Assembly: GCA_964615195.1 (NCBI GenBank)
Contig: CAZTNG010000006.1
Span: 1-45,396 of the forward strand
Length of the DNA stretch: 45,396 nt
Direction of reading: 5' to 3'
DNA from: HGM20899 sp964615195
GTDB lineage: Bacteria > Pseudomonadota > Gammaproteobacteria > Enterobacterales > Succinivibrionaceae
The position numbers were made by a program, and so were the translations under genes. The notes under the pieces were generated by a model. It worked only from the letters and a program-made list of their open reading frames with translations, was not told the origin of the DNA and did no database searches. The stretch's first letter is position 1; every line of letters starts with the position of its first letter. Of this stretch, positions 26,629 through 36,306 are shown in pieces.

Positions 26629-28404
26629 CTATTTCTCAATATCTGTTACATTAATTGCAAGCTCAGTTAAAGCTTCCGCATTTGCAAAGCTTGGAGCATC
26701 AGTCATTAAACATGCTGCTGCTGTTGTCTTAGGGAATGCAATTACATCACGAATATTATCAGTACCTGTAAGCAACATGGTTAAGCGGTCTAAACCAAAT
26801 GCCAAACCAGCGTGCGGTGGAGTACCATACTTAAGGGCATCAAGTAAGAAGCCAAACTTTTCACGTTGCTCCTGTTCACTGATACCTAGAACAGCAAATA
26901 CAGCCTGCTGCATATTATTCTTGTGAATACGTACAGAACCACCACCAACTTCATAGCCATTTATAACCATGTCATAAGCGTCAGCGTATACGCTATATGG
27001 ATCATTCTTTAAATCTTCAGGTTGGCAATTCTTTGGAGCAGTGAATGGATGATGCATTGCTACAATTGAACCATCTTGATTTTCCTCAAACATAGGGAAA
27101 TCAACAACCCATAAAGCCTTAAAGCCTTCTCCAACAAGATTTAAATCCTTAGCTGCTCTTAATCTTAAAGCACCTAAAGCATTAGCTACAACTAGACCTT
27201 TAACATCAGAACCGAAGAATATAATATCCCCTGCTTTTGCATTTGTTCTAGCTAAAATAGCTTTAACCATTTCATCATTTAAGAACTTAGCAATTGGAGA
27301 TTGAACGCCAGCAATACCCTGACTTTCATCATTAACCTTCATCCATGCCAAACCCTTAGCACCATAAACGCCAACAAACTTTGTATACTCGTCAATAACC
27401 TTACGAGTAGTCTTTTCAGCACCACCAGGCATGCGCAAAGCTGCGACTCTACCCTTTGGAGCATTTGCTGGACCATTAAATACTGAGAATTCACAATCTT
27501 TTACAATATCTGCAATATCAACAATTTCAGTTGGAATTCTTAGATCTGGCTTATCTGAGCCATATTTACGCATTGCTTCATCCCAAGTCATAACAGGGAA
27601 TGAGCCTAAATCAACTCCAAGAACGTCTTTCCAAAGCTTAGTTATCATATCTTCCATGATAACTTGAACATCTTTAGCTGACATAAAAGAAGTTTCAATA
27701 TCAATCTGAGTAAATTCAGGCTGACGATCCGCACGTAAATCTTCATCACGGAAACACTTTACTATTTGGTAGTATCTATCAAAACCACTCATCATTAACA
27801 ACTGCTTAAAAAGCTGTGGTGATTGTGGTAAAGCATAAAACTTACCATGATGAACACGACTTGGAACTAAATAGTCACGAGCGCCTTCAGGGGTTGCCTT
27901 ACAAAGCATTGGTGTTTCAGTATCAAGAAAACCATTAGCATCAAGAAAACTACGTACAAAACTAGTTACATGAGCACGAGTCTTGAAACGAGTTAACATT
28001 TCAGGTCTACGTAAATCAATATAACGATACTTTAAACGTTGTTCTTCAGTATTATCTTGATTAAAATCTAAAGGTAAAGGCTCTGAACGATTTATAATTT
28101 CAAGCATTGTTGCCATTACTTCAACACGACCTGTTGCCATAGAGGCATTTACTTGAGAGTCAGGACGAGCACGAACAATACCAGTTACCTTAATACAAAA
28201 TTCATTACGTAATGAAGAAGCCTCTTCATGAGCCTGCTTCTGATCAGGATCAAAGTACACCTGTACTATACCTGCTTTATCACGCATATCGATAAAAATA
28301 AGACCACCTAGATCTCTACGGCGGTTTACCCAACCACACAGGGTAACCTCTTGGTCAAGTTCTTTTTCGCTGACTTCACCACAATAAATTGAGCGCATTG
28401 ACAT
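26629..28404 (-). CDS. aspS: Aspartyl-tRNA synthetase
   Basis: This is a class IIb synthetase charging tRNA-Asp. The N-terminal OB-fold anticodon domain (about 1-105) starts MSMRSIYCGEV and includes VTLCGWVNRRRDLGG. The catalytic domain has motif 2 CFRDEDLRADRQPEFTQID, the bacterial insertion (GAD domain, about 285-420) and motif 3 GLAFGLDRLTMLLTG near the C-terminus. The length of 591 equals that of the bacterial enzyme. It is the first gene of an aspS-yebC operon. Confidence 0.98.
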   Translation of the reverse strand: MSMRSIYCGEVSEKELDQEVTLCGWVNRRRDLGGLIFIDMRDKAGIVQVYFDPDQKQAHEEASSLRNEFCIKVTGIVRARPDSQVNASMATGRVEVMATMLEIINRSEPLPLDFNQDNTEEQRLKYRYIDLRRPEMLTRFKTRAHVTSFVRSFLDANGFLDTETPMLCKATPEGARDYLVPSRVHHGKFYALPQSPQLFKQLLMMSGFDRYYQIVKCFRDEDLRADRQPEFTQIDIETSFMSAKDVQVIMEDMITKLWKDVLGVDLGSFPVMTWDEAMRKYGSDKPDLRIPTEIVDIADIVKDCEFSVFNGPANAPKGRVAALRMPGGAEKTTRKVIDEYTKFVGVYGAKGLAWMKVNDESQGIAGVQSPIAKFLNDEMVKAILARTNAKAGDIIFFGSDVKGLVVANALGALRLRAAKDLNLVGEGFKALWVVDFPMFEENQDGSIVAMHHPFTAPKNCQPEDLKNDPYSVYADAYDMVINGYEVGGGSVRIHKNNMQQAVFAVLGISEQEQREKFGFLLDALKYGTPPHAGLAFGLDRLTMLLTGTDNIRDVIAFPKTTAAACLMTDAPSFANAEALTELAINVTDIEK

Positions 28405-29026
28405 ATAAAATTACCTTCAGCGTATCATCAAACGCAAATACTATCCATCTGCCACCAAGCAGACGCTTCATTAATCGCGTCATTATACCAAAACTATCAA
28501 GTGAACGTTATCTTAATTTAGAGCTATTTATCATCTTTTTTTAATAAAAATGCATAATTAGGAAATAGAAAAGAACTGACTATACAAGCTAACACCAATA
28601 GAACTCAGTTTTCTTTTATTAAACAAAAGCTATTTTTCTATTTTTTATCGTTAATCTACTATTATGATAAAAAAGAATAAAATAGCTAAATTAACTAATA
28701 TTCCAAACATATTACTTCATAAAAATAGCGATTAATGATACTTAATTACAATTTTTGTTATGCATTCTAGAGCTTCAAGCAAATCTATTTGTGCTATAAT
28801 TTCTACTAAGGAAGTATAGTTTTAGCAAAAAATTGTAATATATATTGCATGAACATATATTCCTCAAATTTATTATAAATATAATATAAATATCTTTCTA
28901 TATGCTATTGAGCTACTAGGTTTTAGTGTGTTCTTTGTTAGTTTATTATTAACAATACATACTAAATTCCACAACACAATACTTTAAAAAGATCATTTAA
29001 ATAAAAACATAGTTATTGGTATTATC
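28405..29026. other. aspS-pilin divergent intergenic region
   Basis: These 620 AT-rich bases contain no gene I can support. An extended -10 element TGCTATAAT lies at 28792-28800 on the plus strand without a good -35 box; if used, it would give the pilin gene a leader of about 220 nt. No tRNA, repeat array or riboswitch-like conserved core is visible to me. Confidence 0.4.
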
Positions 29027-29728
29027 ATGAAAAAAAACAATGGTTTTACACTTATTGAGCTTATTGCGGTAATTGTGATACTTGGTATTTTATGTGCTAC
29101 AGCGTTACCTAAATTTCAAGATATATCTAGAGATAGCAAAATAGCAAATTTGCAAGCTCTTGATGGTGCTGTTAAATCAGCTGTAAGTCTAGTTGGAGCA
29201 AAATCTATAGCCACCACTTATGGTGGAGCATGTCTTGTGTACAATAAAAATAAAAACGGGGCATTTAAAGGTAATTCCGCCTGTCCTGGTATAGAGACAA
29301 CATTTCCTGTTGAAACAGGGTTTTCAATTCCTATTGCAAAAGTTGCGGGAATTATATATTCATTAGATGGTGATCAACAAAACGAAATTAGCTCAAGTGG
29401 TAATTTTTATGATGCAAGCTCATCATATGCCGAATTTTTTAAAACAACTGCTCCCAATAATGCTATTTACCAATGCAGCGATCTCAATGCAAGATATTGC
29501 TATCTTTGGATAAATGATGCTACAGAACCAAAAATTGGAGCTAGCACAAGCAATACTTGGGGCACAATTTATATAGGAATACCAAGTAGCTTTGTTAAAA
29601 AAAATGGCACTAGATCAATTGACGAAAATTCTTCTTGCATTCTTAAATACCAAATGCGTTGGATTATGACTAATGGCATAGCGACAAGTGCTGAATACAA
29701 AACAACAATTCTGAACAAAGGTTGTTAA
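29027..29728 (+). CDS. Type IV pilin-like protein (MSHA-type)
   Basis: This 233-residue prepilin has the leader MKKNNG, cut before Phe by prepilin peptidase, and then FTLIELIAVIVILGIL with the invariant Glu at mature position 5. The globular domain has four or more Cys, including CSDLNARYC and a C-terminal Cys, the usual disulfide-bounded region. The sequence after the helix (ALPKFQDISRDSKIANLQAL) is like that of MshA pilins. It is monocistronic: no assembly ATPase, platform or peptidase gene is adjacent, so those functions must come from elsewhere. Confidence 0.88.
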   Translation: MKKNNGFTLIELIAVIVILGILCATALPKFQDISRDSKIANLQALDGAVKSAVSLVGAKSIATTYGGACLVYNKNKNGAFKGNSACPGIETTFPVETGFSIPIAKVAGIIYSLDGDQQNEISSSGNFYDASSSYAEFFKTTAPNNAIYQCSDLNARYCYLWINDATEPKIGASTSNTWGTIYIGIPSSFVKKNGTRSIDENSSCILKYQMRWIMTNGIATSAEYKTTILNKGC

Positions 29729-30110
29729 TAAATCTTAAATTTTAAGCATGTGTATTTTATTGATAAACATGCTTATTTTCATATAAAAATTTACTAAAAT
29801 TCTCAATTGCAGTTTTAGTATGAAATTAAACTACAGATTAGCGAAATACCGTTAAATTAAATATAAACTATTATTACTGCCTATTATTAACTATTTTAGT
29901 TCTACAGTTTTCACGATATATACATACATTTACGATCATTGTAACAAATCAAACTACCTAAACAGCATATAAATTGAATTATACTTCGTAAAAGTATAGC
30001 ATACAGTTAATAATGAAATATAATATGCCAAATATAGGCTTACCCAAAAAATTTGTAATATAAAATATAAATTTTTATTAAAACATCAACATTGAGCTAC
30101 AGGGAAATTT
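29729..30110. other. Intergenic region before the GGDEF gene
   Basis: These 380 AT-rich bases start with the pilin terminator (given separately) and end with the Shine-Dalgarno AGGGA before a GTG start. I see no additional gene. Promoter-like -10 boxes are too frequent in this base composition to assign one. Confidence 0.4.
29743..29779 (+). terminator. Terminator of the pilin gene
   Basis: TAAGCATGT (29743-29751) and ACATGCTTA (29767-29775) make a 9-bp stem with a 15-nt loop, followed by TTTT. It lies 15 nt past the pilin stop. Confidence 0.65.
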
Positions 30111-33100
30111 GTGTCCTTACACATTAGAAAAGTATTAGAGCAATGCTACGGCCTCAACGCAGCACATCACGACGTACAAGTTATTACCGTTTCGTTTGCT
30201 GACCAAGCAGAGGTTCGTTCTGATTTTGACACTTTTTGTAAAAAGAAAGGTGTTAACGATCCTATACGCATAGAATTAACACCTAATGATTCATTTTCTC
30301 CAATTGTACCAGTACTTTATATTATTAAAGCCTTACTAAAAAGAAATAATATTCCTGTAGAAGACGTTAGCAAAATACTGAGTCTTGAGCAATATGAAAA
30401 GCAAATAATGCTCAACATGTTACAAAACTCTCCAGTGCTACGAAACTTTTATATGCCTTCAGATGTTGAATACATTAAATTCCGTATGCGCAAACACATT
30501 ACTTCACTTATGAATCATTTGTTGAGTAATTGTGAGCCTGTAATGATTGGTATTAGCAATTTACAATATGTGGGAAATTCTTCACTTGTATTTTTATATG
30601 AATTACTAAAACCAAAGACACTAAATCAGGATAGTAAATTTTATTTAAATCCAACATTTAAAAATCAAAATACTCAATATCAACAAAAGAGAATACACAA
30701 CCTTTTTGCTGAATATAAAGAAGAAGCTTTTGCTACTCCTGAATTAAAAGAAAATCCTAATTGTATTATAATGTTGAGCTTCAGCCCTGAAAACATGTCT
30801 ACTGAATGGCTTGATTGGGAAAACAAACTTGAACGAGTTTGCACACTGATTCGCCCAGAAGATTCAGAATTTGGCTTTGAAATAGACAATTCTAAGTACA
30901 ATTGGCCTATTCAAAATTATCAAGCTAAAGAAATTTCAAGTGTTGAGGATGCATTTGATCGTTGTTGCCAATTGCTTAACTATTTTTGTAGTGATGAAGT
31001 AATTAAAATAAGCCAAACATGGCTTAAACACATTCGCATGACAGCAAATAGAGAAAGTAATGTCAATGACTATGAAGAACAACTGTACCATGTTATGGGT
31101 AGAGCATTACTTTATAAGAATGAATATGAAGACGCTTTAATTTCTTTTGATCTCATGTATGAAAAAGCTCAATACAGTAATAACAATGATAATGCCTGCC
31201 GAGCATACATAGAATTAGCTTATACACATATTTTTAGATCAGACTTTGAATCTGTCCTACACTTTGCTGAAATGGCTGCCCATTTAGGCGAAATTAGTAT
31301 GAATATGCGCTTAGTTGCTATTTCAAATTTCTGTCTATTTGTAGCTTATGATCGTTCTAGCATAAAATTTGGTTATCACAATATTGTTACCCTTCTAAAT
31401 AATCTTGAACGTCAAGATTTACTAAAAGAGCAAACGTATGTATTAAGAAATTCCTTTGCTCAAGCTTTTCTAGATCCAAACATTAGTTTAAAGATGGCTT
31501 TAGAGTTTTGTAGCAAAGCTGTAACAATCGCATCTTCATATGGAATAAAACATGAACTAGCGGCAGCAAACCACTGCCGAGGCATCGTATTATTTATGCT
31601 TAATCGCATACCTGATGCACTACATGCTTACCGCTTAAGTGAAGAACAATATGATTTAATTGAAGTCCATATTGAACTAACACATGTATACAATTCTATT
31701 GGATTTCTGTTAAATGAAACTGAAGATTATTCTCGAGCACATGAATATTATCTAAAGGCTTTACGTAATTCTATTAAGCTTAATGATTATTCAGAAATAA
31801 CAATTACACTATACAATATTGCCCAACTTTATCAATTAAGTGGCAAATTTGGTGAATCATTATTAGCTTTAAACATTTTGCAAGAAGTGATGGCTATTAG
31901 AGGAACATATAAACTTCCTTTCCATAACGTCAACCATATAATTCTTTCAAAAGTTTTAGTATATATAAATTTGAAGCAAACAAATTTAGCAGAACAAATG
32001 CTAAAGAGAAGCTTTAATTTAAGAACAACCGTTCCTTTAAAAAGTAACGAATTGTTTATTTTTAATCTACTTCAAACAGTTTTATATGCTACTAATGGTA
32101 ATCAAACTAAAGCTCTTGCTTTATTTGACAAAGTTGAACAACAATTAAACGATACAAATATTACGCCCCAGGAATATGTTCTATTCTATGTTTACGCTAT
32201 TAAAATATTTGCTTTATTTTCTAAATATGAAAAAAGATACAAATACTTCAAAAAAGGTTTTGCATTTACATTAAAGAATCAACTTTTTAATAGTCAGAAA
32301 CTTATTACTAACGCTTGGATGGGCAGAGATAATATATACGAAGGTTATAGCGCAATTGAGCCTCCTGTATCCGAACTCAACCAAATTATACCTCTTGTAA
32401 ATCAAGAAAGAAAAGTTAATGTACTTTGGCAACAAGTACATGAAATGCGTCTTATTTCAATGCTTCATAGCTTTAGCTTAAATGTGCAAACATATGAACA
32501 ATTAGCAGCTGAAACATTAAGATTACTTTCATCTCACTTTAATATTAATGGTGGTATGATATATTTCGTTAATGATAAGAAAAACTCTGCAGAACTAATT
32601 AAAGAATTCAATGCCTCTAAGGAATATCCTGATTTTAAATATTCTAGAATTGCAAAATTTGTAGAACAGCATATAACTCCAGACATTCAAGAATTCACTG
32701 ATTTAACTATTGGTAATACAGAAATTCACCATATTGTTATTTATCCATTAATTGACCAAGACATCCTTTTTGGTCAAATGTTGTTATTTACTTTTGAACG
32801 TAAAACAGATTATCGCCATGAAGAATTTGATTCTATAAGCTTCATCGCTCAGCAGTTATCTAGTCAATTAACAATGATGATCCAACGTATAAAGTTGATT
32901 CGTGTTAGTACAACAGATATGCTTACTGGACTATATAATCGTATGGAATTCCATAACCAAATTAGTACCGTTATAAGTAAGTTAAAAATTGATGAACAAA
33001 TTGCTTTAGGCTTTATCGATCTTGATAACTTTAAGTACTATAACGATAATCTAGGTCATGACGTTGGTGATAAACTTCTAATATGGTTCTCTAACCTATT

Positions 33101-33485
33101 AAATACTATTAAAACTCCAGGCGATATTGCTTGCCGTTGGGGTGGTGATGAATTCCTATTACTAATGAAGAACTGCTCTGCTGAAGAAGCTAGTAGAAGA
33201 ATGCAAAATGTTTTAGATTCATTAAAATCAAAAAATGGCTACAAAGAACAAATTGCTGAATTTTTAGGTCACCCTGTTGAAAATTTACCGCAAAAATATT
33301 ATTTGTCTTGCTCTATAGGTGTTATGGATAGTAGTTCTCTACCAAGACCATTTACAGAAACTGAATTGCTTACCCATGCGGATCAAGCTCTATATGAAGT
33401 TAAACGTACTGGTAAGGGTAAAGTTCTTAATTTCGAAAATATGACACATGAAGCAGATGATCAAATTGTAGAATCTAATCGCTAA
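30111..33485 (+). CDS. TPR-GAF diguanylate cyclase (GGDEF) with degenerate ATPase-like N-terminus
   Basis: It starts at GTG 30111 with AGGGA 5 nt before. Residues about 1-270 look like a decayed STAND/AAA module: MIGISNLQYVGNSSLVFLYELL matches the region after Walker B in such proteins, but there is no P-loop. Helical TPR repeats follow (about 320-720), then a GAF-like domain (about 790-935). The GGDEF domain (about 940-1115) begins TTDMLTGLYNRMEF and has an intact GGDEF near 1010, so it should make c-di-GMP (or a related dinucleotide). No RxxD inhibitory site precedes GGDEF. There is no signal peptide or membrane helix, so it is cytoplasmic. It is monocistronic, and its neighbour is the pilin, a common c-di-GMP-controlled output. 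Confidence 0.87.
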   Translation: MSLHIRKVLEQCYGLNAAHHDVQVITVSFADQAEVRSDFDTFCKKKGVNDPIRIELTPNDSFSPIVPVLYIIKALLKRNNIPVEDVSKILSLEQYEKQIMLNMLQNSPVLRNFYMPSDVEYIKFRMRKHITSLMNHLLSNCEPVMIGISNLQYVGNSSLVFLYELLKPKTLNQDSKFYLNPTFKNQNTQYQQKRIHNLFAEYKEEAFATPELKENPNCIIMLSFSPENMSTEWLDWENKLERVCTLIRPEDSEFGFEIDNSKYNWPIQNYQAKEISSVEDAFDRCCQLLNYFCSDEVIKISQTWLKHIRMTANRESNVNDYEEQLYHVMGRALLYKNEYEDALISFDLMYEKAQYSNNNDNACRAYIELAYTHIFRSDFESVLHFAEMAAHLGEISMNMRLVAISNFCLFVAYDRSSIKFGYHNIVTLLNNLERQDLLKEQTYVLRNSFAQAFLDPNISLKMALEFCSKAVTIASSYGIKHELAAANHCRGIVLFMLNRIPDALHAYRLSEEQYDLIEVHIELTHVYNSIGFLLNETEDYSRAHEYYLKALRNSIKLNDYSEITITLYNIAQLYQLSGKFGESLLALNILQEVMAIRGTYKLPFHNVNHIILSKVLVYINLKQTNLAEQMLKRSFNLRTTVPLKSNELFIFNLLQTVLYATNGNQTKALALFDKVEQQLNDTNITPQEYVLFYVYAIKIFALFSKYEKRYKYFKKGFAFTLKNQLFNSQKLITNAWMGRDNIYEGYSAIEPPVSELNQIIPLVNQERKVNVLWQQVHEMRLISMLHSFSLNVQTYEQLAAETLRLLSSHFNINGGMIYFVNDKKNSAELIKEFNASKEYPDFKYSRIAKFVEQHITPDIQEFTDLTIGNTEIHHIVIYPLIDQDILFGQMLLFTFERKTDYRHEEFDSISFIAQQLSSQLTMMIQRIKLIRVSTTDMLTGLYNRMEFHNQISTVISKLKIDEQIALGFIDLDNFKYYNDNLGHDVGDKLLIWFSNLLNTIKTPGDIACRWGGDEFLLLMKNCSAEEASRRMQNVLDSLKSKNGYKEQIAEFLGHPVENLPQKYYLSCSIGVMDSSSLPRPFTETELLTHADQALYEVKRTGKGKVLNFENMTHEADDQIVESNR

Positions 33486-33499
33486 CCACATTTATTTGC

Positions 33500-33540
33500 A
33501 AAATTGGCTTTATCTTAAATTGAATAAAGCTGATTTTATT
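33500..33540 (+). terminator. Terminator of the GGDEF gene
   Basis: An imperfect hairpin, with GGCTTTAT pairing with ATAAAGCT plus extended A/T arms, is followed by ATTTTATT. It lies about 15 nt past the stop. The stem includes G-U pairs, so strength is uncertain. Confidence 0.5.
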
Positions 33541-33665
33541 GTAAATGTATCTCTATCCAAATTTAGATAACAAACACCATCAATACAAAAGGCATAAAAT
33601 TATAAATAACAATAATAGCTATTTAACATAGACAATATGAGAAATAATGTTTAAAAGGAAATGCT

Positions 33666-33740
33666 TGGCGTTCCCAACGGGATTCGAACCCGTATTTACA
33701 CCTTGAGAGGGTGTCGTCCTAACCATTAGACGATGGGAAC
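33666..33740 (-). tRNA. tRNA-Glu (anticodon CTC)
   Basis: The 75-nt cloverleaf on the minus strand has acceptor GTTCCCA pairing with TGGGAAC, followed by G and an encoded CCA. The D-arm CGTCTAATGGTTAGGACG and T-arm GGGTTCGAATCCC match bacterial tRNA-Glu. The loop CTCTCAA gives anticodon CTC, the minor isoacceptor for GAG. A promoter lies just upstream. Confidence 0.95.
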
Positions 33741-33774
33741 AAGGACAAGTTAGAACTTGCTTGAAATTCGTTGT

Positions 33775-33802
33775 ATTATACTTGAAATCTAGCGAACAAT
33801 AA
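33775..33802 (-). promoter_or_regulatory. Promoter of tRNA-Glu
   Basis: On the minus strand -35 TTATTG (33802-33797), a 16-nt spacer and a perfect -10 TATAAT (33780-33775) lie 35 nt upstream of the tRNA 5' end. Consensus-based. Confidence 0.5.
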
Positions 33803-33896
33803 ATAGAATACACAAAAATTTTCATGTTTATTCTAATTTTGCTCATTTTATAACTAATTATTCACCTATAAATAAAAACTCTAAATTAGACCTAAT

Positions 33897-35822
33897 TTAT
33901 TTTTCTTCATTAACAAAGGTTTTTAAAGCTTCAGACCTACTAGGATTACGCAGCTTACGCAAACTTGAAGCTTCCATCTGTCTAGCTCTTTCTCTAGTAA
34001 CTCCAAAAAACTTACCTATCTCTTCTAACGTATGATCAGAGTCTTCACCTATACCAAAACGCATTCTTAGTGTTTTACCTTCTCTTGGAGTTAGTTTACT
34101 TAAGGCCTCTTCCACCTCTTTTGTAAGTTCATCAGCAATAACATCATCCTCAGGTTGCGGTGATGTGTCATCTTCCATCATATCAAGTAACCTAGATTCT
34201 TCATCATCACCTACAGGGGTTTCTGTTGAAACTGGTTCGCTTGGCAAATTAAGAGCATCAATTATTTTATCTTCTGATATTTTCAAATTGCTAGCATATT
34301 CCTGAATAGTTGGTTGCCTTCCTGTTCTTTTTGCAAATTCTGTAGCAAACGTGTTCATCTTATTTGAGGCTTCTAACATATGCACAGGAATTCTAATAAC
34401 TCGACCTTCATCTGCAATAGCACGAGAAATAGCCTGCTTTATCCACCAGGTGGCATATGTTGAGAATTTATAACCTAATCTATAATCGAATTTATCCACA
34501 GCTTTACTTAAACCAAGGCTACCATTTTGAATTAAATCCTGTACCCCTAATCCATGTATACCGCGATTTTGGTATTTTTTAGCAATAGAAATAACTAGAC
34601 GCAAATTTGCAGTTATCATTTCATTTTTTGCATCTCTTGCTAATTTATAACTTTGTTCCATGTTACTAATAACTAAAGCAATATCTTTTATCGACAAGCC
34701 CGTCTGACATTCAATATTTTTTAGGATTTCAATAGATTGCTTAAGCTTATCATCACATTCCTCAAGGATAGCGACTTTTTCTTCTGCTACATTTTTTAAT
34801 TGCTGTAGCCAAGCACCGTTGGCAATATCAATAAAAAATTCAGTTTTATTCAGAAGTTCTTCCGATATTTGACAATCAGTTACTAGAAGCTTTTTAATAG
34901 TTCCAATCACGTATTGAGTATCCACATTAATTTCTCTTACTTCAGACATTACCTGATCAAGAACCTTTTGTGGAAACTTTAATTTACCGAAACATTCAGT
35001 AGTTGCTAATGTGGCATTTTTATACTCAGTGCTATCGCGACCGAATTTTTCTAATGTGTTATATGAATTTTCTGCACAGGTAACAAGTTTATCTAAAGCC
35101 ATAATAATGACTGTGTTATCTATATCATTGCCAGATATAACCTTAGCATCTAGCTCATTATTTTCTTCAATTACAGATTCAATTGCTAAATCTTCATCAC
35201 CTTCATTTGCAGGAGAATCCTCCAATTTTGCAACTACTTCATCAACTTTTTCTGGACTATCTATTTCTAGCAAATCTTCTTCTTTTTGAGAATCGCTACT
35301 ATCTGAAGCTGAAAGCTTATCATTTATTTTTATTGCAGTATCACCAATATACACTCCAATAACAATATCTTCTAAACGAAGCTTATTCACCTTAAATTGA
35401 TCATACAAGCTTATAATATATTCTGCTGCTTGCATAAAATGCGATATATGCTCTTGAGTTTGAACAGTATTGCTTTCAAACCTCTGAGCAATAGCTATTT
35501 CCTTCTCTTTATTTAATAAGCTAATACGTCCCATTTCTCGCATGTATATACGTAAAGAATCTTTTTCAACACCTGATGATACTAAATCATCATTTATTTC
35601 ATCTATATTTTGACTTTGAATTGGATTTTCATCTTTTGGTTCAAATTGAGATACTAAGATATCAAACTTTTCTAAAGCTTGTTTAAAATCTTCAAGAACA
35701 TCAGATTCGTAATTTTCTGCAGCAAGCTTATCCTTTATTTCTTTCTTTGTTAAATAGCCCTTTTTACGGCCAAGAACAATAAGCTGTTTTAATGGGAAAG
35801 GCATTTGCGAATCATTATTCAT
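33897..35822 (-). CDS. rpoD: Primary sigma factor RpoD (sigma-70)
   Basis: This is the housekeeping sigma subunit. It has region 1.1 (LKQLIVLGRKKGYLTKKEI), region 1.2 (DSLRIYMREMGRI) and the large non-conserved insert typical of proteobacterial RpoD (about 120-395). Region 2 contains LGVQDLIQNGSLGLSKAVDKF and YATWWIKQAI. Region 3 contains RIPVHM. Region 4 contains TLEEIGKFFGVTRERARQ near the C-terminus. The length of 641 is close to that of E. coli (613). The dnaG and rpsU genes that usually precede it are absent here; the upstream neighbour is rimO, about 480 nt away. Confidence 0.98.
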   Translation of the reverse strand: MNNDSQMPFPLKQLIVLGRKKGYLTKKEIKDKLAAENYESDVLEDFKQALEKFDILVSQFEPKDENPIQSQNIDEINDDLVSSGVEKDSLRIYMREMGRISLLNKEKEIAIAQRFESNTVQTQEHISHFMQAAEYIISLYDQFKVNKLRLEDIVIGVYIGDTAIKINDKLSASDSSDSQKEEDLLEIDSPEKVDEVVAKLEDSPANEGDEDLAIESVIEENNELDAKVISGNDIDNTVIIMALDKLVTCAENSYNTLEKFGRDSTEYKNATLATTECFGKLKFPQKVLDQVMSEVREINVDTQYVIGTIKKLLVTDCQISEELLNKTEFFIDIANGAWLQQLKNVAEEKVAILEECDDKLKQSIEILKNIECQTGLSIKDIALVISNMEQSYKLARDAKNEMITANLRLVISIAKKYQNRGIHGLGVQDLIQNGSLGLSKAVDKFDYRLGYKFSTYATWWIKQAISRAIADEGRVIRIPVHMLEASNKMNTFATEFAKRTGRQPTIQEYASNLKISEDKIIDALNLPSEPVSTETPVGDDEESRLLDMMEDDTSPQPEDDVIADELTKEVEEALSKLTPREGKTLRMRFGIGEDSDHTLEEIGKFFGVTRERARQMEASSLRKLRNPSRSEALKTFVNEEK

Positions 35823-35891
35823 TTTTACCCCTTATGCAGATAAACCAAAAGTAGCAAAACATAATTAAAGCATGCATTAATACATTGTTAA

Positions 35892-35919
35892 ATATTATTA
35901 TCTTAATAAATTTGCACAA
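35892..35919 (-). promoter_or_regulatory. Probable rpoD promoter
   Basis: On the minus strand -35 TTGTGC (35919-35914), a 16-nt spacer and -10 TAATAT (35897-35892) lie 70 nt upstream of the rpoD ATG. This is a fair consensus match in an AT-rich region, so moderate at best. Confidence 0.4.
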
Positions 35920-36184
35920 TGTTTTACTTTAATGAGCGCCTTCATTCTATATAAAATTAAGAAATCTAAAAATAAAAATTTTTCAAAAATGCCAAGCTGT
36001 CATGATATTAAATGATATATTTTTTTTGCTTACATTTTTGCAGTAGATTTACTATAAAATCTTGCTTACATAAAATGCTACAATTAGATAAAGAGAATAT
36101 TTCTTATAAGAAGAATTACCATATTTACTAGTAAATTATAATAAATATATACTAATAATTTAGTTAATTATCTTATAATGTGCT

Positions 36185-36222
36185 ATTAGTAATAAAATGT
36201 AACGTTACATTTTATTACTAAT
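36185..36222. promoter_or_regulatory. 38-bp perfect palindrome centred on ACGT
   Basis: ATTAGTAATAAAATGTAAC is followed directly by its exact reverse complement, with no spacer. The inner core TGTAACGTTACA has the CG-centred shape of LacI-family operators. No sugar gene or LacI regulator is in the window, so the binder and target are unknown. It lies past the rimO stop and 266 bp upstream of the likely rpoD promoter. It could instead be a cruciform or a transcription end signal. Confidence 0.5.
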
Positions 36223-36255
36223 TAAGTTTTGAATTTATGCTTGATTTATTGTATT

Positions 36256-36275
36256 AGCCCTTTTATCAAAGGGCT
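36256..36275 (-). terminator. Hairpin after rimO
   Basis: AGCCCTTT and AAAGGGCT form an 8-bp stem with a 4-nt loop, 32 nt past the rimO stop on the minus strand. The following bases AATACAAT are not a true T-run, so it may be a weak terminator or a 3'-end stabiliser. Confidence 0.45.
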
Positions 36276-36306
36276 TTAGCTTTATAAAATGCGTAGGTAG
36301 TATAAC

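Larger units (their letters stand above)
35823..36306. other. rpoD-rimO intergenic region
   Basis: These 480 AT-rich bases contain no gene. They hold a likely rpoD promoter (35892-35919), a 38-bp perfect palindrome (36185-36222) and a hairpin after rimO (36256-36275), each listed separately. The base run between them is A/T-rich and otherwise featureless. Confidence 0.5.

Noticed and set aside
36185..36222. The TGTAAC in the 38-bp palindrome as a third ECF promoter
   Set aside because: It lacks the following C of TGTAACC and no CGTTT box occurs at the fixed distance on either strand.
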